Shown in pieces: positions 7,870 through 17,572 of a stretch of 64,000 nt of DNA (the first letter of the stretch is position 1; each line of letters opens with the position of its first letter). A model generated the notes under the pieces. That model searched no databases. It was given only the letters and a program-made list of their open reading frames with translations, and had not been told where the DNA came from. The DNA is from Lichenicola sp964236105 (GTDB lineage: Bacteria > Pseudomonadota > Alphaproteobacteria > Acetobacterales > Acetobacteraceae), in NCBI GenBank assembly GCA_964236105.1, contig CAXSBC010000011.1:1-64000 (forward strand), in the 5' to 3' direction. A program made the position numbers and the translations under genes.

Positions 7870-8931
7870 ATGCACGCTCTGGATAACGGGTTCGGCGGCC
7901 GCGCGGCGTTCATGGTCCTCGTCCTGCTCCTGCTCTTCGGCGCGACCGCCATGGCGCGAGCCGGAGAGCACGAAGGCGCCTGCGACATCCTGGCGCGGGC
8001 CGGCACGCCCTGTGTCGCCGCCCACAGCACCACCCGGGCGCTCTACGCAGCCTATGACGGTCCGCTCTACCGCGTGCGCCGCGCCGATTGGCGGTCCCGC
8101 GACATCGGTCCGCTCGAAGCCGGCGACGTCGCCGATGCGCGCGCGCAGGACGCGTTCTGCGCCGGCACCGTCTGCGCCGTCACCCGCATCTACGACCAGT
8201 CTCCCAGACACAACGACCTGGCGATCGAGCGCGCCGGCAGCGCCGGCGGTCCAGACCGCGGTGCCAACGCGTCCGCCCTTCCGGTCAGGCTCGGCGGCCG
8301 CGGCGTCTATGGCCTCTCCATCGAGGCGCAAGTGGGCTATCGGAACAACGATACCGATGGCGTCGCCCAGGCCGGGCAGCCGGAGACCATCTTCATGGTC
8401 ACCTCCGGCCTCCACGCCAACCGCCGCTGCTGCTTCGACTACGGCAACGCCGAGACGAGCAACCGCGACACCGGCAACGGGCACATGGACGCGTTGAACT
8501 TCTCCTTCATCTGTGGCGGGCATCGCAGCTGTCTCGGCCCGGGCCCATGGGTACAGGCCGACCTGGAGAACGGGCTGTTCATGTCCGCGCGCGGCGGCAA
8601 CGGTGATTCGGCCTATCGCGGCGATCCCGAGCCCTTCGTCATCGCGGTCCTGAAGAATAACGGCCAGGATTCCTTCGCGCTGGAATCCGGCAACGCGCAG
8701 ACCGGTGCCCTCGGCTTGATCTACCAGGGCCACGAGCCGCTCGGGAGGTCAGGTTACGCGCCGATGCATCAGGAGGGCGCCATCGTGCTGGGCACCGGCG
8801 GCGACAACAGCAACCGCTCCGTCGGCTTCTTCTTCGAGGGCCTGATGACCGCCTCGGTCACCTCGGCCGCCACCGACGAGGCGGTGGCCGCAAACATCGC
8901 CGCTGCCCATTATAGCGGCTTTGGCCGTTGA
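7870..8931 (+). CDS. Secreted alpha-L-arabinofuranosidase, GH54 catalytic domain
   Basis: A 353-residue secreted enzyme predicted to release terminal L-arabinofuranose from plant polysaccharides. A signal peptide is clear (hydrophobic residues 14-29, then ARAG-E). The mature protein follows the fungal AbfB GH54 catalytic domain: AHSTTRALYAAYDGPLY, AQDAFCAGT, IYDQS, vicinal cysteines 187-188 in CCFDYGNAE, Glu233 in ADLENGLF and Asp312 in GTGGDNSN. The spacings match the vicinal disulfide, nucleophile and acid/base of the Aspergillus enzyme as I remember them. The C-terminal arabinose-binding module (CBM42) of fungal enzymes is absent. Start chosen at 7870 because it gives a normal signal peptide; the frame is open back to 7780. 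Confidence 0.85.
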   Translation: MHALDNGFGGRAAFMVLVLLLLFGATAMARAGEHEGACDILARAGTPCVAAHSTTRALYAAYDGPLYRVRRADWRSRDIGPLEAGDVADARAQDAFCAGTVCAVTRIYDQSPRHNDLAIERAGSAGGPDRGANASALPVRLGGRGVYGLSIEAQVGYRNNDTDGVAQAGQPETIFMVTSGLHANRRCCFDYGNAETSNRDTGNGHMDALNFSFICGGHRSCLGPGPWVQADLENGLFMSARGGNGDSAYRGDPEPFVIAVLKNNGQDSFALESGNAQTGALGLIYQGHEPLGRSGYAPMHQEGAIVLGTGGDNSNRSVGFFFEGLMTASVTSAATDEAVAANIAAAHYSGFGR

Positions 8932-9087
8932 GCCGGCAGACCCCGCCCTTCTCGGCCAGCAGGGCCTCGCCGCGGTACGCAGCCGATCACGCGCCTGTCC
9001 GCTTCCGGACCCCGGCATGCCCGTCATGCGTCCGAGTCGAGCGCAGAGCCGTCAGCCCGATCTGGGATGTAGCCCCACGGGCAAGGA

Positions 9088-9705
9088 TCAGTCGCCCCCG
9101 TATCCGCAACCCCCAAGCGCTTTGCGCATGTGCAATGGCGGGGGCGCCGTCGCCGAGACCGGCGGCTCGAGCGGCAGCGTCAGCGAGCGCGCCAGCAGAT
9201 GCAGCCGCACCCCGTCGGCCGTCGCGCCCGCATAGACCGGGTCGCCCAGGATCGGGCAGCCGAGCAGCGCGCAATGCACCCGGGCCTGATGGGTGCGGCC
9301 GGTCAGCAGGCGCAGCTCCAGCCATGTGAGGCCGGGTGCCCGGCCCAGCACGCGCCATGCGGTACGGGCCGGCTGGCCGGAGGGGTCGGGACGCATGCGC
9401 CAGCCGTCGCGGTCGCTGTGACGGGCGAGCGGCCGGTCGATCAGGCCGGACGCGCAAGCGGGCGCGCCCGACACCACCGCCCAATAGGTCTTGGCTGTGC
9501 GGCCGTCCGCGAAGCACGCCTGCGCCTGGATGAGTGCTGTCTTGCGCAGGGCGACGAGCAAACAGCCGGCGGTGTCGGCATCGAGGCGGTGCGCCAGCCA
9601 TGGACCGTCGCGGCGTCGGCTGAGCTGCGGGAAGCAGTCCTCCACCGACGGGCCGCCTCTCGGACCCGGATGCACGGCCAAGCCGGGTGGCTTGTCCAGC
9701 ACCAC
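9088..9705 (-). CDS. RluA-family pseudouridine synthase
   Basis: A protein of 205 residues or slightly more, the catalytic domain of an RNA pseudouridine synthase. It begins VVLDKPPGLAVHPG, carries the family motif HRLDADTAG with the catalytic Asp, and ends with ELRLLTGRTHQARVH and GCPILGDPVYAG, all typical of the RluA group. No S4 domain is present. The start is uncertain: GTG at 9705 is the first standard start, but similarity appears to extend about ten codons upstream (LPPVLFRDQRF), to the end of the MFS gene, so an unusual start near 9738 coupled to that gene is possible. The RNA target is unknown. Confidence 0.85.
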   Translation of the reverse strand: MVLDKPPGLAVHPGPRGGPSVEDCFPQLSRRRDGPWLAHRLDADTAGCLLVALRKTALIQAQACFADGRTAKTYWAVVSGAPACASGLIDRPLARHSDRDGWRMRPDPSGQPARTAWRVLGRAPGLTWLELRLLTGRTHQARVHCALLGCPILGDPVYAGATADGVRLHLLARSLTLPLEPPVSATAPPPLHMRKALGGCGYGGD

Positions 9706-9740
9706 GAACCGCTGGTCCCGGAACAGGACCGGCGGCAGGG

Positions 9741-10982
9741 TCAGACCGTCTGCTCCTGCTGCAGGGTGGGCAGCAGGGCGGTCAGGATGCCGAGTGCCGG
9801 CAGCACCGCGCAGACGCCGTAGACGAAGTCGATGCCGCGCGCGTCGGCCAGCAGCCCCAGCACCGCCGCCCCGAGGCCGCCCATGCCGAAGGCGAGCCCG
9901 AAGAACAGGCCGGACACCATGCCGACCCGGCCCGGCAGCAGCTCGTTGGCATAGACCAGGATCGCGGAAAAGGCCGAGGACAGCACCAGTCCGATCACCA
10001 CGCTGAGGCCCACGGTCCAGCCGAGACCGACATGCGGCAGCACCAGGCTGAAGGGCAGCACGCCCAGGATCGACACCCAGATCACCGACTTGCGGCCGAT
10101 CCGGTCGCCGACCGGGCCGCCGATGAAGGTGCCGGCGGCGACGGCGCCCAGGAAGATGAACAGGTCGGTCTGGGCGGCGGTGATCGAGACGCCGAAATGA
10201 TGCATCAGGTAGAAGATGTAGTAGCTGGTGAAGCTGGCCAGGTAGAAATACTTGGAGAACACCAGCGCGATCAGCACCGCCAGCGCGCCTGCCACCTGCT
10301 GACGGCTGAGCCCGGTGTCGTCGTTGCCTGCACGGGTGCGGGGTGCTGTGAACGGCTGCGCCGCATACCAGCGGCCGACATGCGCCTGCAGGCCGGCCCC
10401 CAGCAAGGCGAGCAGGCAGAACCAGGCCAGGCTCGACTGGCCGAGCGGCAGCACGATGAAGGCGGCCACCAGCGGCCCGATCGCGGTGCCGAGATTGCCG
10501 CCGACCTGGAACAGCGACTGCGCGAAGCCGTGCCGCCCGCCCGACGACAATCGGGCGATGCGCGAGGCTTCCGGATGGAAGATCGAGGAGCCGACGCCGA
10601 GCAGCACGGCGCCTGCCAGCAGGTGCGGATAGCTGTGCGCGAGCGACAGCGCCGCCAGCCCCGCCAGCGACACGATCATGCCGACCGACAGCGACCAGGG
10701 CAGCTTGCGATGGTCGGTATACTGGCCGATCAGCGGCTGCAGCAGCGAGGCGGTCACCTGGTAGGTGAAGGTCAGCAGGCCGATCTGGGCGAAGGAGAGC
10801 GAGAAGCCGCGCTTGAGCAGCGGGTAGATCGCCGGCAGCAGCGCCTGCATGACGTCGTTGAGCAGATGGCAGACGGTGACGACCAGCAGCACGGCGAACG
10901 CCGCCCGCGCCGCCGGGTCCGCAGTCCGCGCGGGTGCCGCGACGGCATCGACGCGCCGGCTGGTCGTGAGCTCAACAGACAT
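9741..10982 (-). CDS. fsr: MFS transporter of the fosmidomycin-resistance (Fsr) type
   Basis: A 413-residue membrane protein with about 12 hydrophobic segments. The N-terminal block CHLLNDVMQALLPAIYPLLK is close to the conserved opening of Fsr exporters. The MFS loop motif reads GQYTDHRKLPW in the first half and GDRIGRK in the second. Start chosen at the ATG with a GGGAGGA ribosome site. The family exports fosmidomycin and related compounds; the natural substrate is not known. It appears to be transcribed with the pseudouridine synthase downstream. Confidence 0.85.
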   Translation of the reverse strand: MSVELTTSRRVDAVAAPARTADPAARAAFAVLLVVTVCHLLNDVMQALLPAIYPLLKRGFSLSFAQIGLLTFTYQVTASLLQPLIGQYTDHRKLPWSLSVGMIVSLAGLAALSLAHSYPHLLAGAVLLGVGSSIFHPEASRIARLSSGGRHGFAQSLFQVGGNLGTAIGPLVAAFIVLPLGQSSLAWFCLLALLGAGLQAHVGRWYAAQPFTAPRTRAGNDDTGLSRQQVAGALAVLIALVFSKYFYLASFTSYYIFYLMHHFGVSITAAQTDLFIFLGAVAAGTFIGGPVGDRIGRKSVIWVSILGVLPFSLVLPHVGLGWTVGLSVVIGLVLSSAFSAILVYANELLPGRVGMVSGLFFGLAFGMGGLGAAVLGLLADARGIDFVYGVCAVLPALGILTALLPTLQQEQTV

Positions 10983-11080
10983 CCATCGTCCTCCCGCCCG
11001 CAGAAGCCCATGGTGCACTGCGGCACGCGCGACCGGAACCGCGCGTCACGGCACCGCTGCCATGTCCCGGACGGGTGCGG

Positions 11081-13963
11081 CTACTCCTCGTCGGGCGTGC
11101 GCCGCACCAGCACCTCGCGCCGGCCGACATGGTTGGCGGCACTGACGATGCCGTCCTTCTCCATCTGCTCGATCAGCTTGGCCGCCCGGTTGTAGCCGAT
11201 GGAGAGATGGCGCTGGATGAAGGAGGTCGAGGCCTTGCCCTCGCGCGCCACCAGCGCCACCGCCTGGTCGAACAGGGCGGTCTCGCCGTCGAAGCCGCCG
11301 CCGCCCAGGCCGTTGCCGGAACCGCCGCCCGACGGGGCGGACGCCGCCTCGTCCTCGAACAGCGAGGTGACCTCGTCGACATAGACCGGCTCGCCCTGCG
11401 CGCGCAGGTGGCGCACCACGTCCTCGACCTCCAGATCGCCGACGAAGGGTCCGTGCACGCGGGTGATGCGGCCGCCGCCGGCCATGTAGAGCATGTCGCC
11501 CTGGCCCAGCAGCTGCTCGGAGCCCTGCTCGCCCAGGATGGTGCGGCTGTCGAACTTGGAGATCACCTGGAAGGAGATGCGGGTCGGGAAGTTCGCCTTG
11601 ATGGTGCCGGTGATGACGTCCACCGACGGGCGCTGGGTGGCCATGATCACGTGGATGCCGGCAGCGCGCGCCATCTGCGCCAGCCGCTGCACCGTGGTCT
11701 CGATCTCCTTGCCGGCCACCATCATCAGGTCGGCCATCTCGTCGATCACCACCACGATGTAGGGCAGGCTTTCCAGCGAAAGGTTCTGCTCCTCGAAGAT
11801 CGGCCGGCCGGTCTCTGGATCGAAGCCGGTCTGCACCTTGCGGGTCATGGTCTCGCCGGAGGCGCGGGCGACGGCGACGCGCTCGTTGTAGCCGCCGATG
11901 TTGCGCACGCCGAGCTGGCTCATGCCCCGGTAGCGCCGCTCCATCTCGCGCACGGTCCATTTCAGCGCCGTCACCGCCTTGGCCGGGTCGGTCACCACCG
12001 GCGCCATCAGATGTGGGATGCCGTCATAGATCGACAGCTCCAGCATCTTCGGGTCGATCATGATCAGCCGGCATTCATCCGGGCTGAGCCGGTAGAGCAG
12101 CGACAGGATCATCGAGTTGATGCCCACCGACTTGCCCGAGCCGGTGGTGCCGGCGATCAGCAGATGCGGCATGCGGGCGAGGTCGGCATAGACCGGGGCG
12201 CCGGAGATGTCCTTGCCCAGCGCCAGGCACAGCCGGGCCGGGTGGTCGACCCAGGCGTCGGCATCGAGCAGCTCGGAGAAATACACCGTCTCGCGCTTGG
12301 CGTTCGGCACCTCGATGCCGATCACGTTGCGGCCGGGCACGGTGGCGATTCGCACCGCCGTCACCGACAGCGAGCGGGCGATGTCGTCGGCGAGCCCGAT
12401 CACCCGGGCCGACCGGATGCCGGGCGCCGGCTCGAGCTCGTAAAGCGTGACGACGGGGCCGGCATGGATGTCGCCGATCGCGCCCTGCACGCCGTAATCC
12501 GACAGCACGGTCTCCAGCAGGCGGGCATTGGCCTGCAGGCTCTCGGGCGACGCGCCGACGCTGGTGCGAGGCGGTGCCGGCTTCAGCAGCGAGGTGGGCG
12601 GCAGGCGCCATTCCGCCGTGTCCGGCTCGGCGGCCGCGTCCTGCCAGCGCGGACCGGCGGGGGCCGGCCTGGGTGCGGCCTGCGCCGGGGTCTCGCCGCG
12701 GCCGCCGATCAGCCTGGCGACCGACAGCATGCCGCCCTTGGGCCCGGCGCGCGGGTCCGACCGCGACGGCGCCTCCGACACCGGCTCGGGCATGGGTTCC
12801 GGCGCACGCGGCTGCGGCGCCGGCGTCGAATCGGGAGGCGGGGCCGCGGGGCCGCCGAGCTGCACCGGCGGCAGTTCGGGCAGGGCCTCGCGGGAAGCGC
12901 GCAGGGCGCTGCGCGAGCGGAACGGCAGCACCGGCGGGTCGTCCGGCTCCTCGTCGGTGCCGGGCGGCAGCACCCATCCGCTGGATCCGAGCTTCGGGCG
13001 CGGCGCATCGGCCTCGGCGCGACCGCCGCGCAGGCTGGGCTCGCGCTTTTCCCGGCTGCTGCGCGCGGGCGACTCGGCCCGGAGCGCCTGCTGTGCGGCC
13101 GGCTGCGCCGTCAGCGCGCCGGCGGCGACCGCGCGGCCGCCGGTGCGGCTGGCGGCAGCGGCGGCGAACGGCGACTCGCCCGGCATGATGTGATCGAACT
13201 CGTCCTCGGCGAAGCCGGTGGCGGCGGCATCGGCCCCGCCGCGCGCCGGGCGCTGCACCGAGCGGCGATTCCGCAGGCCGGCCCGACCGCCGCGGACGCG
13301 GGCGAGCGGATAGCGGGCGGTCCGGCGGGCGCCGCGTCCGACCGCCCGCCATTCGCGCGCCGACAGGCCGAGGCAGAGCGGCACCAGCAGCAGCGCCAGT
13401 GCCAGCGCCAGCAGCCAGACCAGCAGCCCGCCGAACGCGCCCAGCGCCGCGCGCCCGGCCTCGATCGCGGCATTGCCGAGCGAGACGCCGATCGCGCCAC
13501 CGGGTCCGGCGCTGCCCGGCCAGCCGGGATGCGGCGGCACGGCCTCGCCCGCATGCGGCAGCAGCATCGGCAGCCCCGCCAGCACGGCGGCCGCGACCGG
13601 CAGCATGAACACCAGCGCCACCAGACGCAGGGTCAGGCTGCCGAGCCCGCCGCGCGACGCGATCCGCCAGGCCCAGGCCAGGATCGCGAGCACCGGCAGC
13701 AGGGACGCCAGCCCGAAATACTGCAGCATCAGGTCGGCATAGGCGGCGCCGATCGGGCCGGCCAGGTTGCTGGTCTGCGCCACGGTCGCGGTGTCGGGCG
13801 AGGGATCGCGCGGATTGTAGGTGACCAGCGCCACCAGCATGGCGATGGCGACCGCGGCGAGCGCCACGCCGCCGAGCTCGGCGAGCCGCCGGCGCATCAG
13901 GGCCTGGAGTTGCGGTGAAGCGAACCGCTCGGAGATGAAGCGGCTGCGTTGGGCTAGTTGCAT
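11081..13963 (-). CDS. ftsK: DNA translocase FtsK
   Basis: A 960-residue septal DNA pump. The N-terminus has about four membrane segments within residues 30-200 that anchor it at the division site. A Pro/Ala/Arg-rich linker follows. The motor has Walker A GTTGSGKS near residue 605 and Walker B LIMIDPKMLEL, and the C-terminal winged-helix gamma domain (FIQRHLSIGYNRAAKLIEQM region) reads KOPS sequences and activates XerCD. Length and domain order are standard for alphaproteobacteria. It directs chromosome dimer resolution and terminus segregation during division. Confidence 0.97.
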   Translation of the reverse strand: MQLAQRSRFISERFASPQLQALMRRRLAELGGVALAAVAIAMLVALVTYNPRDPSPDTATVAQTSNLAGPIGAAYADLMLQYFGLASLLPVLAILAWAWRIASRGGLGSLTLRLVALVFMLPVAAAVLAGLPMLLPHAGEAVPPHPGWPGSAGPGGAIGVSLGNAAIEAGRAALGAFGGLLVWLLALALALLLVPLCLGLSAREWRAVGRGARRTARYPLARVRGGRAGLRNRRSVQRPARGGADAAATGFAEDEFDHIMPGESPFAAAAASRTGGRAVAAGALTAQPAAQQALRAESPARSSREKREPSLRGGRAEADAPRPKLGSSGWVLPPGTDEEPDDPPVLPFRSRSALRASREALPELPPVQLGGPAAPPPDSTPAPQPRAPEPMPEPVSEAPSRSDPRAGPKGGMLSVARLIGGRGETPAQAAPRPAPAGPRWQDAAAEPDTAEWRLPPTSLLKPAPPRTSVGASPESLQANARLLETVLSDYGVQGAIGDIHAGPVVTLYELEPAPGIRSARVIGLADDIARSLSVTAVRIATVPGRNVIGIEVPNAKRETVYFSELLDADAWVDHPARLCLALGKDISGAPVYADLARMPHLLIAGTTGSGKSVGINSMILSLLYRLSPDECRLIMIDPKMLELSIYDGIPHLMAPVVTDPAKAVTALKWTVREMERRYRGMSQLGVRNIGGYNERVAVARASGETMTRKVQTGFDPETGRPIFEEQNLSLESLPYIVVVIDEMADLMMVAGKEIETTVQRLAQMARAAGIHVIMATQRPSVDVITGTIKANFPTRISFQVISKFDSRTILGEQGSEQLLGQGDMLYMAGGGRITRVHGPFVGDLEVEDVVRHLRAQGEPVYVDEVTSLFEDEAASAPSGGGSGNGLGGGGFDGETALFDQAVALVAREGKASTSFIQRHLSIGYNRAAKLIEQMEKDGIVSAANHVGRREVLVRRTPDEE

Positions 13964-14021
13964 CGGCGCCGCTCGGGCCTTTCGTCATGAACCGGACGAA
14001 GCATAGCCTGGAAGAGGCGAA

Positions 14022-14047
14022 CGGAAGAAGCGCCGAGGGGGCGCCTT
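14022..14047 (-). terminator. Candidate terminator downstream of the ytf-like operon
   Basis: Read on the minus strand, AAGGCGCC and GGCGCTT pair around a short C-rich loop with one bulged base, followed by TTCTTCC. It lies 15 bases after the yjfF-like stop. The stem is short, so support is modest. Confidence 0.35.
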
Positions 14048-14061
14048 GCGTCGTCTCGTCG

Positions 14062-15066
14062 CTAGGCGGAGCGCTGCCGGGTCAGGCCCGACTGCGCGAC
14101 CACCGCCAGCAGCAGGAACGCACCGCTCGCCAGGCCCTGATAGGCGGCGCTGAGCGAGCCGATCTGGTTGATCACGTTGTCGATCAGCCCCAGCAGCAGC
14201 ACGCCCGACAGGGCGCCCAGCATGGTGCCGACGCCGCCGGTGAGCAGCACGCCGCCGATCACGGCAGCCGCGATCGACTGCAGCTCGTAGCCGGTGCCGG
14301 CCGACGACAGGCCGGAGGACAGGTGGGCCGCCAGCAGGGCGCCGGCCAGACCGGCAAGCCCGCCGGACAGGCAGTAGGTGGCGATCTTGATCCGCTCGAC
14401 GCGCACGCCGAGCATCCGCGCCGCCTCCTCGTTGCCGCCGATCGCAAACACCGCCGCGCCGTAGGGCGTGCGGTTCAGCACCAGGGCCGCCAGCAGGAAG
14501 GCGGCGACCAGGATCACCACCAGGTTGCTGATCCCGAGCCAGGCGCCGTTGGCGATCCGCCCGAACAGGCCGGGGTCGGCGATCACCAGGCTCTCGCCGG
14601 CCAGCACCACCGCCAGGCCCTTCAGGGCCAGCAGGGCTGCCAGCGTCACGATGAAGGGCGCCATCCGGGCGCGCACGATCAGCAGCCCGTTGATCAGCCC
14701 GACCAAAATGCCGGCGGCCACCGGCGCCGCCACGGCGGCAAGCGCTCCATACGGCGCGGCATAGGCCGCCAGCACGGTGCCGAGCCCGACCATCGAGCCC
14801 ACCGACAGGTCGAAGCCGCCCAGGATCACCACCAGGGTCTGGCCGATCGCCACCAGCCCCAGGAAGCTCGCCGCCGCGGTGATGTCGCTCAGGTTGCCGG
14901 CACGCAGGAAATCCGGAAACGCGGCACCTGCGGCGAGGGCGGCCGCGAGCAGCACGGCGATGGCGCCGCGCGACTGGATCAGCCCGACCAGCCGCTGACG
15001 CGCCTCGCCCGCGCGTCCGCCGGCAGGCAGCGCGGCGCCCTGGCTGCCGATGCCCTGGCCGCTCAT
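14062..15066 (-). CDS. yjfF: Sugar (furanose-type) ABC transporter permease, YjfF-like
   Basis: A 334-residue inner-membrane permease of the ribose/galactofuranose class with about nine hydrophobic helices. It contains the family stretch ILGGFDLSVGSMVGLG and the cytoplasmic loop near GGNEEAARMLGVRV. It is the last gene of four whose order (binding protein, double ATPase, two permeases) is that of E. coli ytfQ-ytfR-ytfT-yjfF. Its start overlaps the previous stop by four bases. Assignment to YjfF rather than YtfT rests on position and on comparing the two permeases. Confidence 0.85.
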   Translation of the reverse strand: MSGQGIGSQGAALPAGGRAGEARQRLVGLIQSRGAIAVLLAAALAAGAAFPDFLRAGNLSDITAAASFLGLVAIGQTLVVILGGFDLSVGSMVGLGTVLAAYAAPYGALAAVAAPVAAGILVGLINGLLIVRARMAPFIVTLAALLALKGLAVVLAGESLVIADPGLFGRIANGAWLGISNLVVILVAAFLLAALVLNRTPYGAAVFAIGGNEEAARMLGVRVERIKIATYCLSGGLAGLAGALLAAHLSSGLSSAGTGYELQSIAAAVIGGVLLTGGVGTMLGALSGVLLLGLIDNVINQIGSLSAAYQGLASGAFLLLAVVAQSGLTRQRSA

Positions 15067-16016
15067 GCGCCTGCCCGCTGCACGTAGAGCGCTCCGATGA
15101 TGAAGGCGGCCTTCAGGATCTGGGCGTAGTTGGCGTTGACGTTGTTCATGATGAAGGAGGCGTCCAGCACCACCAGCAGCAGCACGCCGAACACCGTGCC
15201 CAGCGTGGAGATCCGCCCGCCGGACAGCGGGGTGCCGCCGATCACGGCGGCAGCGATGGCGTCCAGCTCGAACTGCACGCCGATATAGTTCGCATCCGCA
15301 GCGCCCAGCCGCGCGGTCGCGAACACGCCGGCGATGCCGGCCAGCAGGCCGGACAGCCCGTAGACGAAGGCGAGCGTGGAGCGGACCGGGTGGCCGGCGA
15401 GCACGGCGGCGGTACGGCTGGCGCCCACGAAGATCGCGTAGCGGCCAGGGGTGGTGCTGCGCACGACGAAGGCGAACAGGCCGGCCAGCGCCAGGGCCAG
15501 CAGCGCGGTCAGCGGCAGGCCGAGGAGGGTGAGCTGGCCGATCGCGGCGATCGGGCCGTCGAACGGCAGGTCGAGGCGGGCGCCGCCCAGCAGCGCCTGC
15601 GCCAGGCCGCGTGCCGCGACCAGCAGCGACAGGGACGAGATCAGCGGCGCGATCCGGAAGATCGCCACCAGCAGCCCGTTCAGGATGCCGCACAGCAGTC
15701 CGGCGCCGATGCCGGCCGCGATCGAGACGCCCTGCCCGAAGCCCAGCGTGATGCCGATGACCGCGGATGACAGGGCCATGACCGAGCCGACCGACAGGTC
15801 GATGCCGCGCGTGCCGATCGCCAGCGACTGGCCGAGCGCGATCAGGATCACCGGCGCCGCCTCGAACAGCAGCGACCGCACCACGACCGGGTTGCGGAAG
15901 CCCGGCGTCACCACGAGGTCGAACGCCACCAGCGCCGCGAAGGCGATATAGACGCTGCGCGAGCGCAGGAAATCAGCGGTCAGCCACGTCGCGCGCGGCG
16001 ATGACGACGCGCTCAT
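15063..16016 (-). CDS. ytfT: Sugar (furanose-type) ABC transporter permease, YtfT-like
   Basis: A 317-residue permease. It shares with E. coli YtfT the ALGQSLAIGTRGIDLSVGSVMA region and the C-terminal segment ARLGAADANYIGVQFELDAI followed by VIGGTPLSGGR, a stronger match than that of its partner. It overlaps neighbouring genes by four bases on both sides, so the four proteins are produced together. It forms a heterodimeric channel with the YjfF-like permease. Confidence 0.87.
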   Translation of the reverse strand: MSASSSPRATWLTADFLRSRSVYIAFAALVAFDLVVTPGFRNPVVVRSLLFEAAPVILIALGQSLAIGTRGIDLSVGSVMALSSAVIGITLGFGQGVSIAAGIGAGLLCGILNGLLVAIFRIAPLISSLSLLVAARGLAQALLGGARLDLPFDGPIAAIGQLTLLGLPLTALLALALAGLFAFVVRSTTPGRYAIFVGASRTAAVLAGHPVRSTLAFVYGLSGLLAGIAGVFATARLGAADANYIGVQFELDAIAAAVIGGTPLSGGRISTLGTVFGVLLLVVLDASFIMNNVNANYAQILKAAFIIGALYVQRAGA

Positions 16017-17560
16017 GCGACGTTCCCCGGGCCCGGCGCCGCGGGCGACCCGTCCGCCGATCCGCCGGCCAGGATCGCCAGCACGTCGTCGCCGTCGCGT
16101 CCCTCGGTGGCGAGCTCGCCGGTCACGGCACCCTCGTCCAGCACCACCAGCCGGTCGGCGAGCTCCACCACCTCCTCGATCTCCGACGAGGTCACGAGGA
16201 CGCCCAGCCCCTCCGCCGCCAGCCCGCGCACGACCCGGTGCACCTCGGCCTTGGCGCCGACATCGATGCCGCGCGTCGGATCGTCGAGCATCACCGTCCT
16301 GGGGCTGGTGCAGAGGGCCCGCGCGATCAGGACCTTCTGCTGGTTGCCGCCTGACAGCGAGGTGATCGGCATGCCGGGCCCGGCGGTCTTCACGCCGAGC
16401 TCGCGCAGGTAGCGCGCGACCAGCTCGCTCTGCCGGCGTTTCGAGATGATGCCCCAGCGCGAGATGCGCGGCAGCACCGAGGCGGTCAGGTTCTCGCGCA
16501 CCGACAGCTGGGCGAAGATGCCCTCGTTCCGGCGATCCTCCGACAGGAAGGCGAGGCCGTGCCGGATGCTCTCCGACGGCCGCGGCCGGGAGATGCGCCG
16601 GCCCGCGATCTCGACCGCGCCGGAGTCGGGCTTCTCGGCGCCGTAGATCGCCTTGAAGGTCTCGGTCCGTCCGGAGCCGAGCAGCCCGACCAGCCCGAGG
16701 ATCTCGCCGCGCCGGACGGACAGCGACACGCCGCGCACCCGCCTGCGCCAGGACAGATCCTGCACGCGAAGCGCCGTCGGCTCGGACTTCGCAGCACCGG
16801 CGCCGGCAGGGGCGGCATGGCTGCGAACCGAAGCCGGTCCGGCTTCCCGGCCCAGCATGGCGGCGATCAGGCGCGCACGCGGCAGCGCGTCGGTCGCGGC
16901 ACTGTCGACCACCGCCCCGTCGCGCAGCACGGTCAGCCGGTCGCACAGCCGGTAGCATTCGGACAGACGGTGGCTGACATAGACCAGTCCGATGCCGTCG
17001 CGCCGCAGCTGCTCCACGACCCGGTAGAGCAGCTCCACCTCGGCGCTCGACAGGGCGGAGGTGGGCTCGTCGAGGATGACCACCCGGGCGCCGAGCGACA
17101 CCACGCGCGCGATCGAGACCAGCTGCTGCAGCCCGAGGCCGAGTGTGCGCAGGGTGCGGCGCGGGTCGATCTCGAGCCCGTAGCGCTGCAGCAGGCCGGC
17201 CGCCTGGGCGATCATGCGCGGGCGGTCGACCAGCAGGCCGAGACGGCGGGGCTCGCGGCCGAGGAACAGGTTGTCGGCGACGCTGCGCTCGGGGATCAGG
17301 TTGATCTCCTGATAGACCGCGGCGATCCCGGTAGCCTGCGCCTCGCGCGGGCTGGAGAAGGACACCGGCCGCCCGTCGAGCAGGATCGTGCCGCCGTCCG
17401 GCCGGTTCAGGCCGGTGAGCACCTTGATCAGCGTCGACTTGCCAGCACCGTTCTCGCCCATCAGGCCATGAACCTCGCCGGCCCGCAGCGAGAAGGAGAC
17501 GTCGCGAAGCGCCTTCACGACCCCGAACGACTTGGTGATTCCGCGCGTCTCCAGCAGCAC
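16013..17560 (-). CDS. ytfR: Sugar ABC transporter double ATP-binding protein, YtfR-like
   Basis: A 515-residue ATPase with two tandem ABC domains. The first has a canonical Walker A GENGAGKST (residues 35-43) and Walker B VVILDEPTSALS. The second has GLLGSGRTE in place of Walker A, a substitution normal in this class, and the signature LSGGNQQK with Walker B TVMLDDPTRGID. It powers import by the two permeases. The start at 17560 lies 12 bases after the binding-protein gene. Confidence 0.92.
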   Translation of the reverse strand: MLLETRGITKSFGVVKALRDVSFSLRAGEVHGLMGENGAGKSTLIKVLTGLNRPDGGTILLDGRPVSFSSPREAQATGIAAVYQEINLIPERSVADNLFLGREPRRLGLLVDRPRMIAQAAGLLQRYGLEIDPRRTLRTLGLGLQQLVSIARVVSLGARVVILDEPTSALSSAEVELLYRVVEQLRRDGIGLVYVSHRLSECYRLCDRLTVLRDGAVVDSAATDALPRARLIAAMLGREAGPASVRSHAAPAGAGAAKSEPTALRVQDLSWRRRVRGVSLSVRRGEILGLVGLLGSGRTETFKAIYGAEKPDSGAVEIAGRRISRPRPSESIRHGLAFLSEDRRNEGIFAQLSVRENLTASVLPRISRWGIISKRRQSELVARYLRELGVKTAGPGMPITSLSGGNQQKVLIARALCTSPRTVMLDDPTRGIDVGAKAEVHRVVRGLAAEGLGVLVTSSEIEEVVELADRLVVLDEGAVTGELATEGRDGDDVLAILAGGSADGSPAAPGPGNVA

Positions 17561-17572
17561 GAGACGTCGGCC

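Noticed and set aside
11075..13918. A 947-codon plus-strand frame opposite ftsK
   Set aside because: It is fully antisense to the well-supported FtsK gene and has shadow composition.
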